64,000 bases of DNA from Lachnospiraceae bacterium. GTDB lineage: Bacteria; Bacillota; Clostridia; Lachnospirales; Lachnospiraceae. The notes under the pieces were generated by a model. That model saw only the letters and a program-made list of their open reading frames with translations, did not search any database and had not been told where the DNA came from. The position numbers and the translations under genes were made by a program. The number at the start of each line of letters is the position of its first letter. The first letter of the stretch is position 1. Below, one piece after another: positions 44,551 to 53,268 of this stretch. Location of the stretch: positions 29,410 to 93,409 of the forward strand of contig SVFL01000005.1 of assembly GCA_015056885.1 (NCBI GenBank), read 5' to 3'.

Positions 44551-45335
44551 TATCCGTCAATCTCCTCTTCCAACTGTGCCTGTTCCCTTGCAGAACAGAC
44601 ACATTGTATCCCTTGGTCCATAACCAAAACACATAGATTGCTAACCAATATCATCGCAAGAATAAAAGTAAAACCAGCAAGAAAATGTACTCTGATTTTT
44701 AAGTCTGACTGTATATTTACATCATCCCGATATTTACTATTCAACCGCTGAATCCAATAACAATAACCTATAACCATCCAACAGATAAACATAATTCCAA
44801 AAAGGACCATACATATCTTAACCATATCTTTTATAACTTGATATTCCAACCAAAAACCAATTGCTGTTATAAACACCCCTGCAGCAACCAGCCAACAAAG
44901 AACAGCAAGCACGACACTTTCCCGGTTAATCTCATTATGCAGTAAAATTCCTTCCTTGCGCGGCAAATTGCATACTTGCATATTATAATCTTTCTTTTTC
45001 CCAGGCACTTCATAACCATTTCTTTTCAGACGTTTCAAATAACCCAGACACTCAAAATAAACTAACCACACAACAAATGTAAGAAAACCTGTCGCCAAGG
45101 AAAGAAACATACAAAAGTCCCCTGCTTCCACAGCCAAAACACCTTCGGACGCCAGTAACATTCCAAGCACAACAAACAATTGGACAACAGTAACCGCGAC
45201 AGCGACTCCAAGAAGACGTTTTTTATCCCTCTCATCATACTGTATGATAAATGCGCGTCCCTTTTTATCTTTCGGGGTTAAATGCTCTTTAATCCCCCAT
45301 ACAAAGACCACTCCTATCAAAAGAAGCATTTCCAT
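44550..45335 (-). CDS. YRDDV-family membrane protein, 261 residues
   Basis: An uncharacterised protein with about six membrane helices. It is a clear paralogue of the gene upstream. Shared blocks in order: IQYDERDKKR, LGYLKRLKRNGYEVP, an LPRKEG segment, NRESVVLAVLCWLVA, and SKYRDDVNIQSDLKIRVH before a last helix ending VLVMDQG. AGGAG lies before the ATG. Its stop overlaps the start of the next fragment (TAATG). No known domain is recognised; the context is a MoxR/VWA operon. Confidence 0.75.
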   Translation of the reverse strand: MEMLLLIGVVFVWGIKEHLTPKDKKGRAFIIQYDERDKKRLLGVAVAVTVVQLFVVLGMLLASEGVLAVEAGDFCMFLSLATGFLTFVVWLVYFECLGYLKRLKRNGYEVPGKKKDYNMQVCNLPRKEGILLHNEINRESVVLAVLCWLVAAGVFITAIGFWLEYQVIKDMVKICMVLFGIMFICWMVIGYCYWIQRLNSKYRDDVNIQSDLKIRVHFLAGFTFILAMILVSNLCVLVMDQGIQCVCSAREQAQLEEEIDG

Positions 45336-45367
45336 AATCTAAAACTCCTGTTTTGCCTTTACTCCTA

Positions 45368-46186
45368 TCAATAGTAACCGGCTTCCTCTCTGGCGGCTTC
45401 TATATAATCTGCCCCCAAATCCATAACCATAAATACTGCTCCGGCTGCAATAGCAACTCCCACAAGCACTCCCAAACCGGCAGCCAAATGCACTCTCTTC
45501 TTTCTGTCGTTATCAAACTCCACATCATCCCTATAGCGGATATACTGTCGCTGTCTCCAGTAAAAAATACCACAAAGCACCCAGACAATCAGAATCATCC
45601 CTATGACTACCATACAAAGATTTACAATATCCTGCACTACCGCATGCTCTGTTGCAAATCCTATACCACCAATTATTGTAAATACCGCAGCAAGCCAGTT
45701 CAAAACTGCAAGTGCTACACTTTCTCTACTAACCTCTGGAGACTTGAGAAAATCTCCTTCTACTTTGGGAAGCCGTTCTAAATGAACGTATTTACTCTTA
45801 TCCTCAGGTACCTCATAGCCCCATTTTTTCAAACGCCTCAAATAACACAGACAGTCTATGTATACCAACCAATTAATCACGACAAGTAGCAAGACTACAT
45901 TTTGTAATTGAAGCATAATTAACCCAATCCATTCCAACCCATCAATGAGCAAAAGCAAGAACTCCACTATTATACAAACTAAATAGAGCAATGTAAGCCT
46001 TATAGATAATTTTAATTGTTTTTTCTTAAACTTCCTGTCATAGCTTATTTTCCGTCCATCAAAACGTTTTACATACTTTACCGGTTTGCTGGAAACGAAT
46101 TGATTGGCATTCTTGACAAGCAGAATACAAATTAGCAATAATATATATTTTCCATATCTAAAAAGGAAAAAATAAATTGTCTCCAT
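45368..46186 (-). CDS. YRDDV-family membrane protein, 272 residues
   Basis: A paralogue of the 261-residue neighbour: ISYDRKFKKKQ, LCYLRRLKKWGYEVP, LPKVEGDFLK, SRESVALAVLNWLAA, RYRDDVEFDNDRKKRVH, and a last helix ending MVMDLGADY. Helices are predicted at roughly 5-24, 60-82, 88-115, 158-178, 185-208 and 230-252. Two soluble loops carry the conserved charged motifs. It starts 25 bases after the VWA gene with GGCAGGAG upstream, so it belongs to that operon. Function unknown. Confidence 0.75.
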   Translation of the reverse strand: METIYFFLFRYGKYILLLICILLVKNANQFVSSKPVKYVKRFDGRKISYDRKFKKKQLKLSIRLTLLYLVCIIVEFLLLLIDGLEWIGLIMLQLQNVVLLLVVINWLVYIDCLCYLRRLKKWGYEVPEDKSKYVHLERLPKVEGDFLKSPEVSRESVALAVLNWLAAVFTIIGGIGFATEHAVVQDIVNLCMVVIGMILIVWVLCGIFYWRQRQYIRYRDDVEFDNDRKKRVHLAAGLGVLVGVAIAAGAVFMVMDLGADYIEAAREEAGYY

Positions 46187-46210
46187 ATCTTATCTCCTGC
46201 CATTTGTTTC

Positions 46211-47413
46211 TTATTTATTCACCATCAGCTTAATCATGGCCTGGTTCAGTCCATCCACCGTCAGCTTATACATGGGGAACAAAGCTTTCACAGCAGTCTC
46301 TGCCTCACGCCAGGGCGCATGCCCCGGTGCCATCTTGGGATTGAGCCATACCACCTTTTTGTAATGGCGCTTCACAAGTTGAAGCCATTCATACCCCGAC
46401 AAACCACCATTGGGTCCTCTGTAGTTACCCGTAGTGGAATACAGTTCCTCAGGGGCCATAGCCGCATCTCCCACAATGATTACCTTGTAATCGCTGTCTA
46501 CGTTGCGGAACAGCCACTCCGTATCAATCCAGTCACCGTTCTCACATTCCGGCGTTTTATAGAGCTTAGAATAAATACAATTATGAAAATAATAAGTCTT
46601 TACATCCTTATAGTGATTGGACTTGTGCACTGCCTGAAACAGGTCATTCAACAGATTACTAAAGGGTATCATGGTACCGCCGGAATCCATAAGCAAAAGT
46701 AATTTTACTGCATTTTTACGGGGCTTTTTCATGACAATCTGAAGACATCCGCCATTGTTACAGGTCTTGTCCACCGTGCCGTCAATATCAAGCTCCGTCT
46801 CAGGGATATCAAGCCTTGAGGAAAACTGGCGAAGCTTACGGAATGCCAATTGAAACTGCCTGTTATCCAGCACTCTGTCATCTCTGAAATCCCGATATTT
46901 TCTGGCACCAACCACTGCAAAGGCAGACTGGTAGCCGGTTTTGCCGCCCACACGGACACCACCTACATTACCACCCATGTTACCAAAGGAGGTCTTACCC
47001 ATGGTGCCAATCCAAAAGCTTCCGCCGTTATGCTCTTCATTCTGGTCCTTTAAACGCTGCTTGAACTTCTCTTCCACGTCCTCTTTGTCCACCTGAACCT
47101 CTTCCACCTGATTCAAATGATTTCTCGCCTCCTCATGGGCAAGCTCCATCATCTCGGACTTATCGAGCCAGCGCAGCATCTCAGCACCCACCTCTGTCTC
47201 ACGCTCAGCAGCCTTAAAGCACTCTTCAAAAGCCATATCAAATTTATCAAAATCGGTCTCGCTCTTAACCAAAATCATACGTGCCACATAGTAAAACTGA
47301 GTCAGCGAACTGCCGCAGAGTCCCTTATCCAAAGCCTCCTGCAAGGTCAGCCACTCCCCTAATGTCACGCGCAGTCCCTTAGCGCGGAGTGTCTCAAAGA
47401 AATTAGTGAACAT
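46211..47413 (-). CDS. VWA-domain (CoxE-like) protein
   Basis: A 400-residue cytoplasmic protein with a CoxE/YehP-type N-terminal half (FFETLRAKGLRVTLGEWLTLQEAL). The von Willebrand A domain begins about residue 235. The MIDAS-like sequence is LLMDSGGTM (DxSGx variant) and IIVGDAAMAPEEL supplies the later Asp. A Gly-rich stretch (residues 135-165) precedes it. Partner of the MoxR ATPase 15 bases upstream; such pairs act as metal-dependent chaperones that mature or insert cofactors into target complexes. The target here is unknown. Confidence 0.9.
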   Translation of the reverse strand: MFTNFFETLRAKGLRVTLGEWLTLQEALDKGLCGSSLTQFYYVARMILVKSETDFDKFDMAFEECFKAAERETEVGAEMLRWLDKSEMMELAHEEARNHLNQVEEVQVDKEDVEEKFKQRLKDQNEEHNGGSFWIGTMGKTSFGNMGGNVGGVRVGGKTGYQSAFAVVGARKYRDFRDDRVLDNRQFQLAFRKLRQFSSRLDIPETELDIDGTVDKTCNNGGCLQIVMKKPRKNAVKLLLLMDSGGTMIPFSNLLNDLFQAVHKSNHYKDVKTYYFHNCIYSKLYKTPECENGDWIDTEWLFRNVDSDYKVIIVGDAAMAPEELYSTTGNYRGPNGGLSGYEWLQLVKRHYKKVVWLNPKMAPGHAPWREAETAVKALFPMYKLTVDGLNQAMIKLMVNK

Positions 47414-47427
47414 TTAAGTCTCCATTT

Positions 47428-48249
47428 CTACAATAAATTGCCGGAATGTTTTACAAGCTCCATATCCTCATCCTTTTTCACAACCACACCGATAAAAGGC
47501 AATGCCGACTTAATGGTCGCCGTAGGAATCCCACCAATCTGCAATGCATTCACCCAATCGATCAGTTCGGATGTACTGGGCTTCTTGCGGATATCACGCA
47601 TGCCGCGGATTGCATAGAACACCTCCATGGCCTGCGCCAATAAATGCTCCTCCACATCCGGAAAATGCACCTTTACAATCTCTGCCATAAGCTCCTTATC
47701 CGGGAAATCAATGTAGTGGAAAATACAACGACGAAGAAACGCATCCGGCAATTCCTTCTCCGCATTAGAAGTAATGATTACAATGGGACGATGCTTCGCC
47801 TTAACAGTACGCTTCGTCTCATTGATATAGAACTCCATCTGGTCCAGCTCCCACAACAAATCATTAGGGAATTCCAAATCTGCCTTATCAATCTCATCAA
47901 TCAAAAGCACCACCTGCTCCTCGCTATCGAAGGCCTCACCCAGTTTACCCAACTTGATATAACGGGCAATATCATCCACGCCCTCCTCACCAAACTGGCC
48001 ATCATAAAGTCTCTGAATGGTATCGTATACATACAGACCTTCCTGTGCCTTGGTGGTAGACTTAATATTCCAGATAATAAGCTTCTTATTAAGAGCTTTG
48101 GCAACCGCCTCTGCCAGCATGGTTTTACCGGTACCGGGCTCTCCCTTGATAAGAAGGGGTTTCTTAAGCGCCATGGCAATATTTACACTGGCCATCAGCT
48201 CCTCACTTGCCACATATTCTTTTGTTCCCTGAAATTCCTGATTACTCAT
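47428..48249 (-). CDS. MoxR-family AAA+ ATPase
   Basis: A 273-residue MoxR ATPase. Walker A is GEPGTGKT near residue 36. Walker B is VVLLIDEIDKAD, with sensor 1 in PIVIITSNAEKELPDAFLRRC including the arginine finger. The lid follows. ATG at 48249 has AGAGAGG upstream. First gene of an operon with the VWA protein and the YRDDV membrane proteins; MoxR/VWA pairs remodel protein or cofactor complexes. Confidence 0.93.
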   Translation of the reverse strand: MSNQEFQGTKEYVASEELMASVNIAMALKKPLLIKGEPGTGKTMLAEAVAKALNKKLIIWNIKSTTKAQEGLYVYDTIQRLYDGQFGEEGVDDIARYIKLGKLGEAFDSEEQVVLLIDEIDKADLEFPNDLLWELDQMEFYINETKRTVKAKHRPIVIITSNAEKELPDAFLRRCIFHYIDFPDKELMAEIVKVHFPDVEEHLLAQAMEVFYAIRGMRDIRKKPSTSELIDWVNALQIGGIPTATIKSALPFIGVVVKKDEDMELVKHSGNLL

Positions 48250-48341
48250 AAACGACCTCTCTTTTCCTAGTTTATGCATCTTGCATTTATACTACACTAT
48301 TTATGGGGTAAAAGCAAGAATTTCGACAAAGTGGATTGGTC

Positions 48342-48370
48342 TTGTAACTGTTCCGTTTTCGTGTTAAAAT
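48342..48370 (+). promoter_or_regulatory. Promoter of metF
   Basis: TTGTAA (48342-48347), 17-bp spacer, TAAAAT (48365-48370). No S-box or other leader RNA is seen in the 43 bases before the start codon. Confidence 0.7.
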
Positions 48371-48412
48371 TGACTCCAGAAAATCGTTTTTCACCCAAAA
48401 AGGAGATATCTT

Positions 48413-49264
48413 ATGGCTAACACATCCCGTTATCACCAGACTCTGTCCTTTGAAGTATTCCCTCCCAAAAAGGAGGATGAATTCAAAGCAGCATATGACG
48501 TATTAAACGAGCTGAGCAAATTAAAACCTGCCTTTATCAGCGTAACCTACGGCGCAGGCGGCAGCCGCTCCAAAAAGACTATCGATATTGCATCCTACAT
48601 TCAAAACACCTTGCATATCGACGCATTGGCACATATGACTTGTGTAGGAAGCAAGCGTGAAGACATTATACAAGTATGTGAAGCTTTAAAAGCCGTAAAG
48701 GTAAATAAAGTGCTGGCTCTTCGAGGCGACCGCCCCAGGGATATGACCGACGAACAATTTAATGCGCGAGACTTCGCTCATGCCAGTGATATGATTGGTT
48801 TCTTAAAAGAAAATACAGATATGGAGATTGCAGGTGCATGTTATCCCGAAAAGCACCCGGAATCCTTTAGTTTGGAAGCCGATTTGCAATACTTGAAACA
48901 AAAACAGGACATGGGAGCAAACATGTTTATCTCTCAAATGTTCTTTGATAATGACTATTTTTATCGTTTCCGAGATAAAGCATTGCAAAAGGGAATTACA
49001 CTTCCCATCCACGCAGGCATTATGCCCATCACCGCAGCTAAGCAGCTGGGAACCACCATTACACTTTCCGGTTCCAGTGTACCAAAATCTTTGGCCGATT
49101 TGATTGCTAAATACGGTGACAATGCTGAGGATATGCGCAAGGCAGGAATTGATTATTGTGTACGCCAGATTCTTGATTTGAAACAAACCGGTGTAGACGG
49201 CATCCACATCTATTCCATGAATAAGCCCAAGACTACGGCAGAGATTGTTAATGCTATCCAATAG
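48413..49264 (+). CDS. metF: Methylenetetrahydrofolate reductase
   Basis: A 283-residue MetF flavoprotein that reduces 5,10-methylene-THF to 5-methyl-THF for methionine synthesis. TLSFEVFPPKKEDEF with the catalytic Glu, ISVTYGAGGSRSKKT, HMTCVGSKREDI, VLALRGDRPRD and FISQMFFDNDYF are diagnostic. AAGGAG is well placed. Monocistronic on the plus strand. It has its own promoter and converges on a pseudogene 17 bases away. Its 5-methyl-THF product feeds methionine synthase, B12-dependent in many relatives; this connects loosely with the cobalamin operon. Confidence 0.96.
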   Translation: MANTSRYHQTLSFEVFPPKKEDEFKAAYDVLNELSKLKPAFISVTYGAGGSRSKKTIDIASYIQNTLHIDALAHMTCVGSKREDIIQVCEALKAVKVNKVLALRGDRPRDMTDEQFNARDFAHASDMIGFLKENTDMEIAGACYPEKHPESFSLEADLQYLKQKQDMGANMFISQMFFDNDYFYRFRDKALQKGITLPIHAGIMPITAAKQLGTTITLSGSSVPKSLADLIAKYGDNAEDMRKAGIDYCVRQILDLKQTGVDGIHIYSMNKPKTTAEIVNAIQ

Positions 49265-49281
49265 AGCCTGTTCGTTTAAAG

Positions 49282-49867
49282 CTATCGAATAATTGACAGT
49301 AACTGTTCCGCATATTCCTTGGGTCTACTGGCTTGAAGACCGCCGTGTCCAACACCTGAGACAGTGTTGTATGTAGCGAAGGGATAGACTTTCTGCAAGC
49401 GTTTTTCTGATTTGCGGGCGGGTTCTTTTTCAGCGTAGAAAAAGATAAATTGTTTTTGAATCTCTGTCAAAAATTCAGGAAGTTTGCATGCATAGCAGGT
49501 CTCTACCACATTTGCAACCGTGGCAGATGTCACATTACCCGCCACGGTCGCAAAATCGGTCATCATTGCTTTATAACCGGAAGCATTTTTTCCGATAAGC
49601 CACTTCTGCTCCCATAGAGGTACCCTGCAATAATGCAAGCTCCTCTATTTCGTTATCATGAAGATACTTCAGCATGGCTTCCGCTTCTTTTTCCTTGGAA
49701 ATATAATCTGCTGAACCCGGATAGTGACCGGACATGGTAGGCACAATTACATAGTATTCATCTTGCAGGTATTTCGCAAAATGCTTCACAGAATCTGCAT
49801 TACAAAACATTCCATGAACCAGCAAAACTGCCGGTTTCTTTTTATCTCCTAATACCTCAATTTTCAT
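49282..49867 (-). pseudogene. Alpha/beta hydrolase, disrupted by internal deletion and frameshift
   Basis: The first frame (from 49867) reads MKIEVLGDKKKPAVLLVHGM...GTSMGAEVAY, including the nucleophile elbow, then runs out of frame and stops near 49571. The second frame resumes at about 49600 with LIGKNASGYKAMMTDFATVAG and continues through SGVGHGG, holding the catalytic His, to the normal C-terminus. The cap region expected between the nucleophile and IGKNAS (of the order of 50 residues) is missing. The enzyme is probably inactive. It lies 11 bases after an intact MarR gene that presumably regulated it. Confidence 0.82.
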
Positions 49868-49878
49868 AAGCATCTCTC

Positions 49879-50316
49879 CTATAATTGATCAATTGAACTG
49901 TCTACTATTGCTATGATTTTGTTTACAACCTCTACACTCTCCGGCGGAAGCTTTGCAATTTCAGCATTTATCTGCTCTAACATATCCGAATGAATCTTCC
50001 TGTGATAGTCAAAAACAGTTTTTCCCTTCTCACTCAGTGATATATATACCTCATTGCCTCGTTCCAACGAAGGATTCTTATGAATCATAGTCTTATTCAT
50101 TAATTTATTAGTGGTCTGGGAAACAGCACCTTTCGTAATTCCCAGCACCTGCGCCAGCTGTGTCGTGGTAATCTGCTCATAAGAACCGATTACCTCAAGC
50201 ATATGTACTTCTGCTACATATAACAAATCATCTGTACCATAAGTCCTTGGCTCTTTACCCTTTTGATTGTATTTATTAATCAATCGATAGGTGTTCTCAA
50301 AAAATGAAATATTCAT
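49879..50316 (-). CDS. MarR-family transcriptional regulator
   Basis: A 145-residue winged-helix regulator. The recognition helix region is TTTQLAQVLGITKGAVSQTTNKL (residues about 51-73), with the wing in HKNPSLERGNEVYISLSEKGK, flanked by dimerisation helices. AAGGAG precedes the ATG. A perfect palindrome directly after the -10 element suggests autorepression. The ligand is unknown; its likely target, the adjacent hydrolase, is broken. Confidence 0.92.
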   Translation of the reverse strand: MNISFFENTYRLINKYNQKGKEPRTYGTDDLLYVAEVHMLEVIGSYEQITTTQLAQVLGITKGAVSQTTNKLMNKTMIHKNPSLERGNEVYISLSEKGKTVFDYHRKIHSDMLEQINAEIAKLPPESVEVVNKIIAIVDSSIDQL

Positions 50317-50326
50317 ATTGCGCTCC

Positions 50327-50345
50327 TTGTTTAGCTACTAAACAA
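50327..50345. promoter_or_regulatory. Palindromic operator for the MarR regulator
   Basis: TTGTTTAG CTA CTAAACAA is a perfect 8-bp inverted repeat with a 3-bp centre, sized as for MarR dimers. It lies immediately downstream of the -10 and abuts the ribosome binding site, a position suited to repression. Confidence 0.78.
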
Positions 50346-50346
50346 T

Positions 50347-50375
50347 AGTATAAAAATAAGAAGCCTGATTGTCAA
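50347..50375 (-). promoter_or_regulatory. Promoter of marR and the hydrolase
   Basis: Minus-strand TTGACA (50370-50375), 17-bp spacer, TATACT (50347-50352). Confidence 0.85.
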
Positions 50376-50405
50376 GCTTCCTATTCTGTAAATTCATAAT
50401 TCACT

Positions 50406-51599
50406 TTAACGGAACAATTCTAACAACATTTTCTCAATATCGGCAGACACTTCGCCCTTTGTAGCCATAATGGTCGGTTCTTCATCCTCCATAACATATA
50501 CATCTCCATTGTAATAGATAAAACGCTGCTCCATCATGGCAATACTACCTGTACTCTGGTCCTCTATCTGAAACCAAACCTTGTAAATCCAACGACTTTT
50601 TTCCACACTATACTCGTCAGGTGCAAAGAATACTTCCTTGATATACCACTTGCTTTGATACAATGCATCTAACTTTCCTCTCAACACATCTTTATAAGCA
50701 GACTTTTCCTCTTCGGTGTTTCCCTTTTCAATTATCAGATACAAACCACTTCCATAACTTGCAACTTCTTCTCCTGCAACCAATTTGTCATACTGATTAG
50801 AGGGTGCATGGCGCAAAGTAATATCGAGCAGTACATCATCATAACCCAACAGATTACCCACAAATGTAGGACTGTCATCATAAACTTCCTCCCAAACTTG
50901 AAACTTCTTGGGGGTAACTTTACCGAAATCCATTGTATATATTAGTTCATCCCCCTCATAAAACCCAATTATAATTGCAGTGGCTGCTATATTATCTGCC
51001 GGATTTTCCTCATATGGAGTAAGCCATATGCTTTCTATTTTGACATCAATATCCTTCCCCTTAAACCGATAAGCATATGCCTCATCCATAGACCGCTTTA
51101 ACTCTTTTTTGTAGTTCTCAAAATCATCATGTAAAAGCCCCGCATTTCTCACTTCATAAACATCTTCCAATCGAAATGCGATTACATCTAACAGTGCCTG
51201 TGTATCTCCTTCAACTAAAGATTCGCACACACCCTTCAGTTTAATTGCATCTGCCAGTGCCGAAAAGCTCATTCCCCGGTTAGTCATCTGTCCATAACTC
51301 AAAATACCAATACACACCATCACTACCAACAACACAAGTCCTAAGAAAACAGCAACCAGTTTTCTGCGAAGCAGGCTCTTCTTTACCTTCTTCATCGGTT
51401 TTAAGGCAGCTTTATTTTCCTCTGTATAATCTGCTTTATGCGCTATCTCCTCGTTTCCAAGTTCTTTTTTTAACGTTTCCAACTGTTTTGCACATTCAGG
51501 ACACTCCTGTAAATGTTTCTCCAGTTCCTCCTTACTTGCGTCTGAACACATACCTTCCACATACAGTGTCATCAAGTCTTTTGCCAATTCACATTTCAT
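50406..51599 (-). CDS. Anti-sigma factor with zinc-finger and membrane helix
   Basis: A 397-residue anti-sigma factor. A zf-HC2/ZAS module lies at the N-terminus (KCELAKDLMTLYVEGM then EKHLQECPECAKQ, the HxxxCxxC). A linker, one membrane helix (about 82-105: LVAVFLGLVLLVVMVCIGIL) and an extracytoplasmic domain of some 290 residues follow. It would hold the neighbouring ECF sigma factor inactive until a surface signal. I start at the ATG nine bases after AAAGGA; an ATG three codons upstream overlaps the sigma stop as ATGA and is a real alternative. Confidence 0.88.
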   Translation of the reverse strand: MKCELAKDLMTLYVEGMCSDASKEELEKHLQECPECAKQLETLKKELGNEEIAHKADYTEENKAALKPMKKVKKSLLRRKLVAVFLGLVLLVVMVCIGILSYGQMTNRGMSFSALADAIKLKGVCESLVEGDTQALLDVIAFRLEDVYEVRNAGLLHDDFENYKKELKRSMDEAYAYRFKGKDIDVKIESIWLTPYEENPADNIAATAIIIGFYEGDELIYTMDFGKVTPKKFQVWEEVYDDSPTFVGNLLGYDDVLLDITLRHAPSNQYDKLVAGEEVASYGSGLYLIIEKGNTEEEKSAYKDVLRGKLDALYQSKWYIKEVFFAPDEYSVEKSRWIYKVWFQIEDQSTGSIAMMEQRFIYYNGDVYVMEDEEPTIMATKGEVSADIEKMLLELFR

Positions 51600-51604
51600 A
51601 TCAC

Positions 51605-52096
51605 TCATTCCTTTCCGCTTAAAGTCATCCTTAACATTTCTTTACCTCGAAGATAGGTCACCCTTCCCCACACTTCGGATTTCTCAAATATTTCTCCAAT
51701 TTCACGAAAGGACAATTCGCCATAATGCCGCAATAAGAAAACTTCCTTATATGGCTCCGGTAGCCGATGAATCAACTTACGGATTTCCTGCGCCGACTGT
51801 CTGTTGATAACTTGCTCTTCAAAGGAATGTCCGCTGTCCAGTTCCTCCGGCAATTCCTCTATAGGGTGATTTTTCTTCTTACGCCAGGTATCATAATATG
51901 TATTCTTGGCAATCTGACACAACCACGTGGTAAATTTGCATCGATTGTCAAAGCTGTCCACATTCTGCATAGCTTTCAAGAAAGTATCCTGCAATAAATC
52001 CTCTGCCAGATGAGAATCTCCGCAAAGCCGTAATAAAAACTTATAAACCTGCTCCGCGTGCTCCTCATACAACACATTAAAATCCGCATGTTTCAC
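51605..52096 (-). CDS. ECF-type RNA polymerase sigma factor
   Basis: A 163-residue sigma-70 family factor with only regions 2 and 4. Region 2 is YEEHAEQVYKFLLRLCGDSHLAEDLLQDTFLKAM with KFTTWLCQIAKNTYYDTWRK. Region 4 is LPEPYKEVFLLRHYGELSFREIGEIFEKSE. The start is GTG, nine bases after AGGAGG. Coupled to the anti-sigma gene downstream. An ECF-type promoter lies just upstream, fitting autoregulation. Confidence 0.93.
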   Translation of the reverse strand: MKHADFNVLYEEHAEQVYKFLLRLCGDSHLAEDLLQDTFLKAMQNVDSFDNRCKFTTWLCQIAKNTYYDTWRKKKNHPIEELPEELDSGHSFEEQVINRQSAQEIRKLIHRLPEPYKEVFLLRHYGELSFREIGEIFEKSEVWGRVTYLRGKEMLRMTLSGKE

Positions 52097-52123
52097 ACCG
52101 ACTCACCTCCTTTCACTTGGTAT

Positions 52124-52150
52124 GACGTTTTGCATTATAGAAACGTTACA
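52124..52150 (-). promoter_or_regulatory. ECF-type promoter of the sigma/anti-sigma operon
   Basis: Minus-strand TGTAAC (52145-52150), 17 bases, then CGTC (52124-52127). This resembles the TGAAAC-N16-CGT pattern recognised by sigma-W-type ECF factors and differs from sigma-A promoters elsewhere in the window. Confidence 0.65.
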
Positions 52151-52168
52151 AAAAAATCAGAAATTTGT

Positions 52169-52200
52169 AAAAAAAGGAACAAACCTTACATTTGCTCCTT
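52169..52200 (-). terminator. Terminator upstream of gpsA, between the ECF and gpsA transcripts
   Basis: GGAACAAA/TTTGCTCC (52176-52183 with 52191-52198; one G-T pair in RNA), followed on the minus strand by at least seven T (plus A run 52169-52175). It lies just after the gpsA stop codon at 52210 and ends the gpsA transcript before the ECF promoter. Confidence 0.87.
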
Positions 52201-52209
52201 TCCTATCCT

Positions 52210-53220
52210 TTATTCAGCCCAACCTTCGTCAGAAATCTCTATCTTCTTGTCTCGAAGCATCAAATCCTGCACTGCCTGATCTGCATTTTTGCCCTCAAAC
52301 AACACTGCATTTACCTGCTCAATAATCGGCAGCTGCACATCATATTTTTTCGCAAGTGCCATGGCAGCCTTAGCGGAATATACGCCTTCTACTACCATGT
52401 TTACTTCCTCCATGGCCTCTTCCATGGTCTTACCCTGACCGATTAAAATACCTGCACGTCGATTTCTGGAATGCATAGAAGCACAGGTTACAATCAAATC
52501 ACCAATACCGGACAAACCGCAGAAGGTTTCAAATTTACCACCCATGACAGTACCAAGTCTTGCAATCTCCGTAATACCTCTGGTAATCAATGCAGCCTTA
52601 GCATTATCGCCATAACCCAGACCATCTGCAATACCGGCAGCCAATGCTACAACATTCTTAAGAGAACCTCCCAGTTCAATGCCCAACACATCCGGACTTG
52701 TGTATACACGGAACACTTCACTCATAAACAGACTCTGAATATACTCCGCAGTCGCCTTGCTTCTGGCTCCAACTACAATTGTAGTAGGAAGCCCTCTGCT
52801 AACCTCCTCTGCATGGGTAGGACCGGACAGAACTGCCACATCTGCCTGAGGAATCTCCTGCTCAATAACCTCAGAGAGAGTCATCAGTGTGCTCTCCTCA
52901 ATACCCTTTGCCACATTTACAACCTTCTGCTTGGGAGCAATCAGTTTACTGAAACGATTCGCTGTGGAACGGGTATAAGAACTTGCAACTGCCATTACAA
53001 TCAAATCCTTACCCTGTACAGCCTCCTCATCATCTGTAGTAAATACCATATCATCTGCCAGCTTGACACCGGGAAGCATTTTGTGCTCATGAGTGCCTTT
53101 CAGCATCTCTACTTCCTTCTCAAGTGCAGACCAGACTGTAATCTCATGTCCATTATTACTAAGCAGCACTGCAATTGCAATTCCCCATGTACCGCCACCC
53201 AGAATACTTACTTTTGCCAT
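52210..53220 (-). CDS. gpsA: NAD(P)-dependent glycerol-3-phosphate dehydrogenase
   Basis: A 336-residue GpsA, reducing dihydroxyacetone phosphate to sn-glycerol-3-phosphate for phospholipid synthesis. The Rossmann motif is SILGGGTWGIAIAVLL. SGPTHAEEVSRGLPT, ELGGSLKNVVALAAGIADGLGYGDNAKAALITRG with the catalytic Lys, and CGLSGIGDL are conserved. RBS GAGG. It follows plsY by 48 bases; the two enzymes act in sequence, GpsA's product being PlsY's acceptor. Confidence 0.97.
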   Translation of the reverse strand: MAKVSILGGGTWGIAIAVLLSNNGHEITVWSALEKEVEMLKGTHEHKMLPGVKLADDMVFTTDDEEAVQGKDLIVMAVASSYTRSTANRFSKLIAPKQKVVNVAKGIEESTLMTLSEVIEQEIPQADVAVLSGPTHAEEVSRGLPTTIVVGARSKATAEYIQSLFMSEVFRVYTSPDVLGIELGGSLKNVVALAAGIADGLGYGDNAKAALITRGITEIARLGTVMGGKFETFCGLSGIGDLIVTCASMHSRNRRAGILIGQGKTMEEAMEEVNMVVEGVYSAKAAMALAKKYDVQLPIIEQVNAVLFEGKNADQAVQDLMLRDKKIEISDEGWAE

Positions 53221-53268
53221 GTTTCCTCTTTTCCGTGGTTTCCCACCGTTTATTTTTGAATATTCAGC

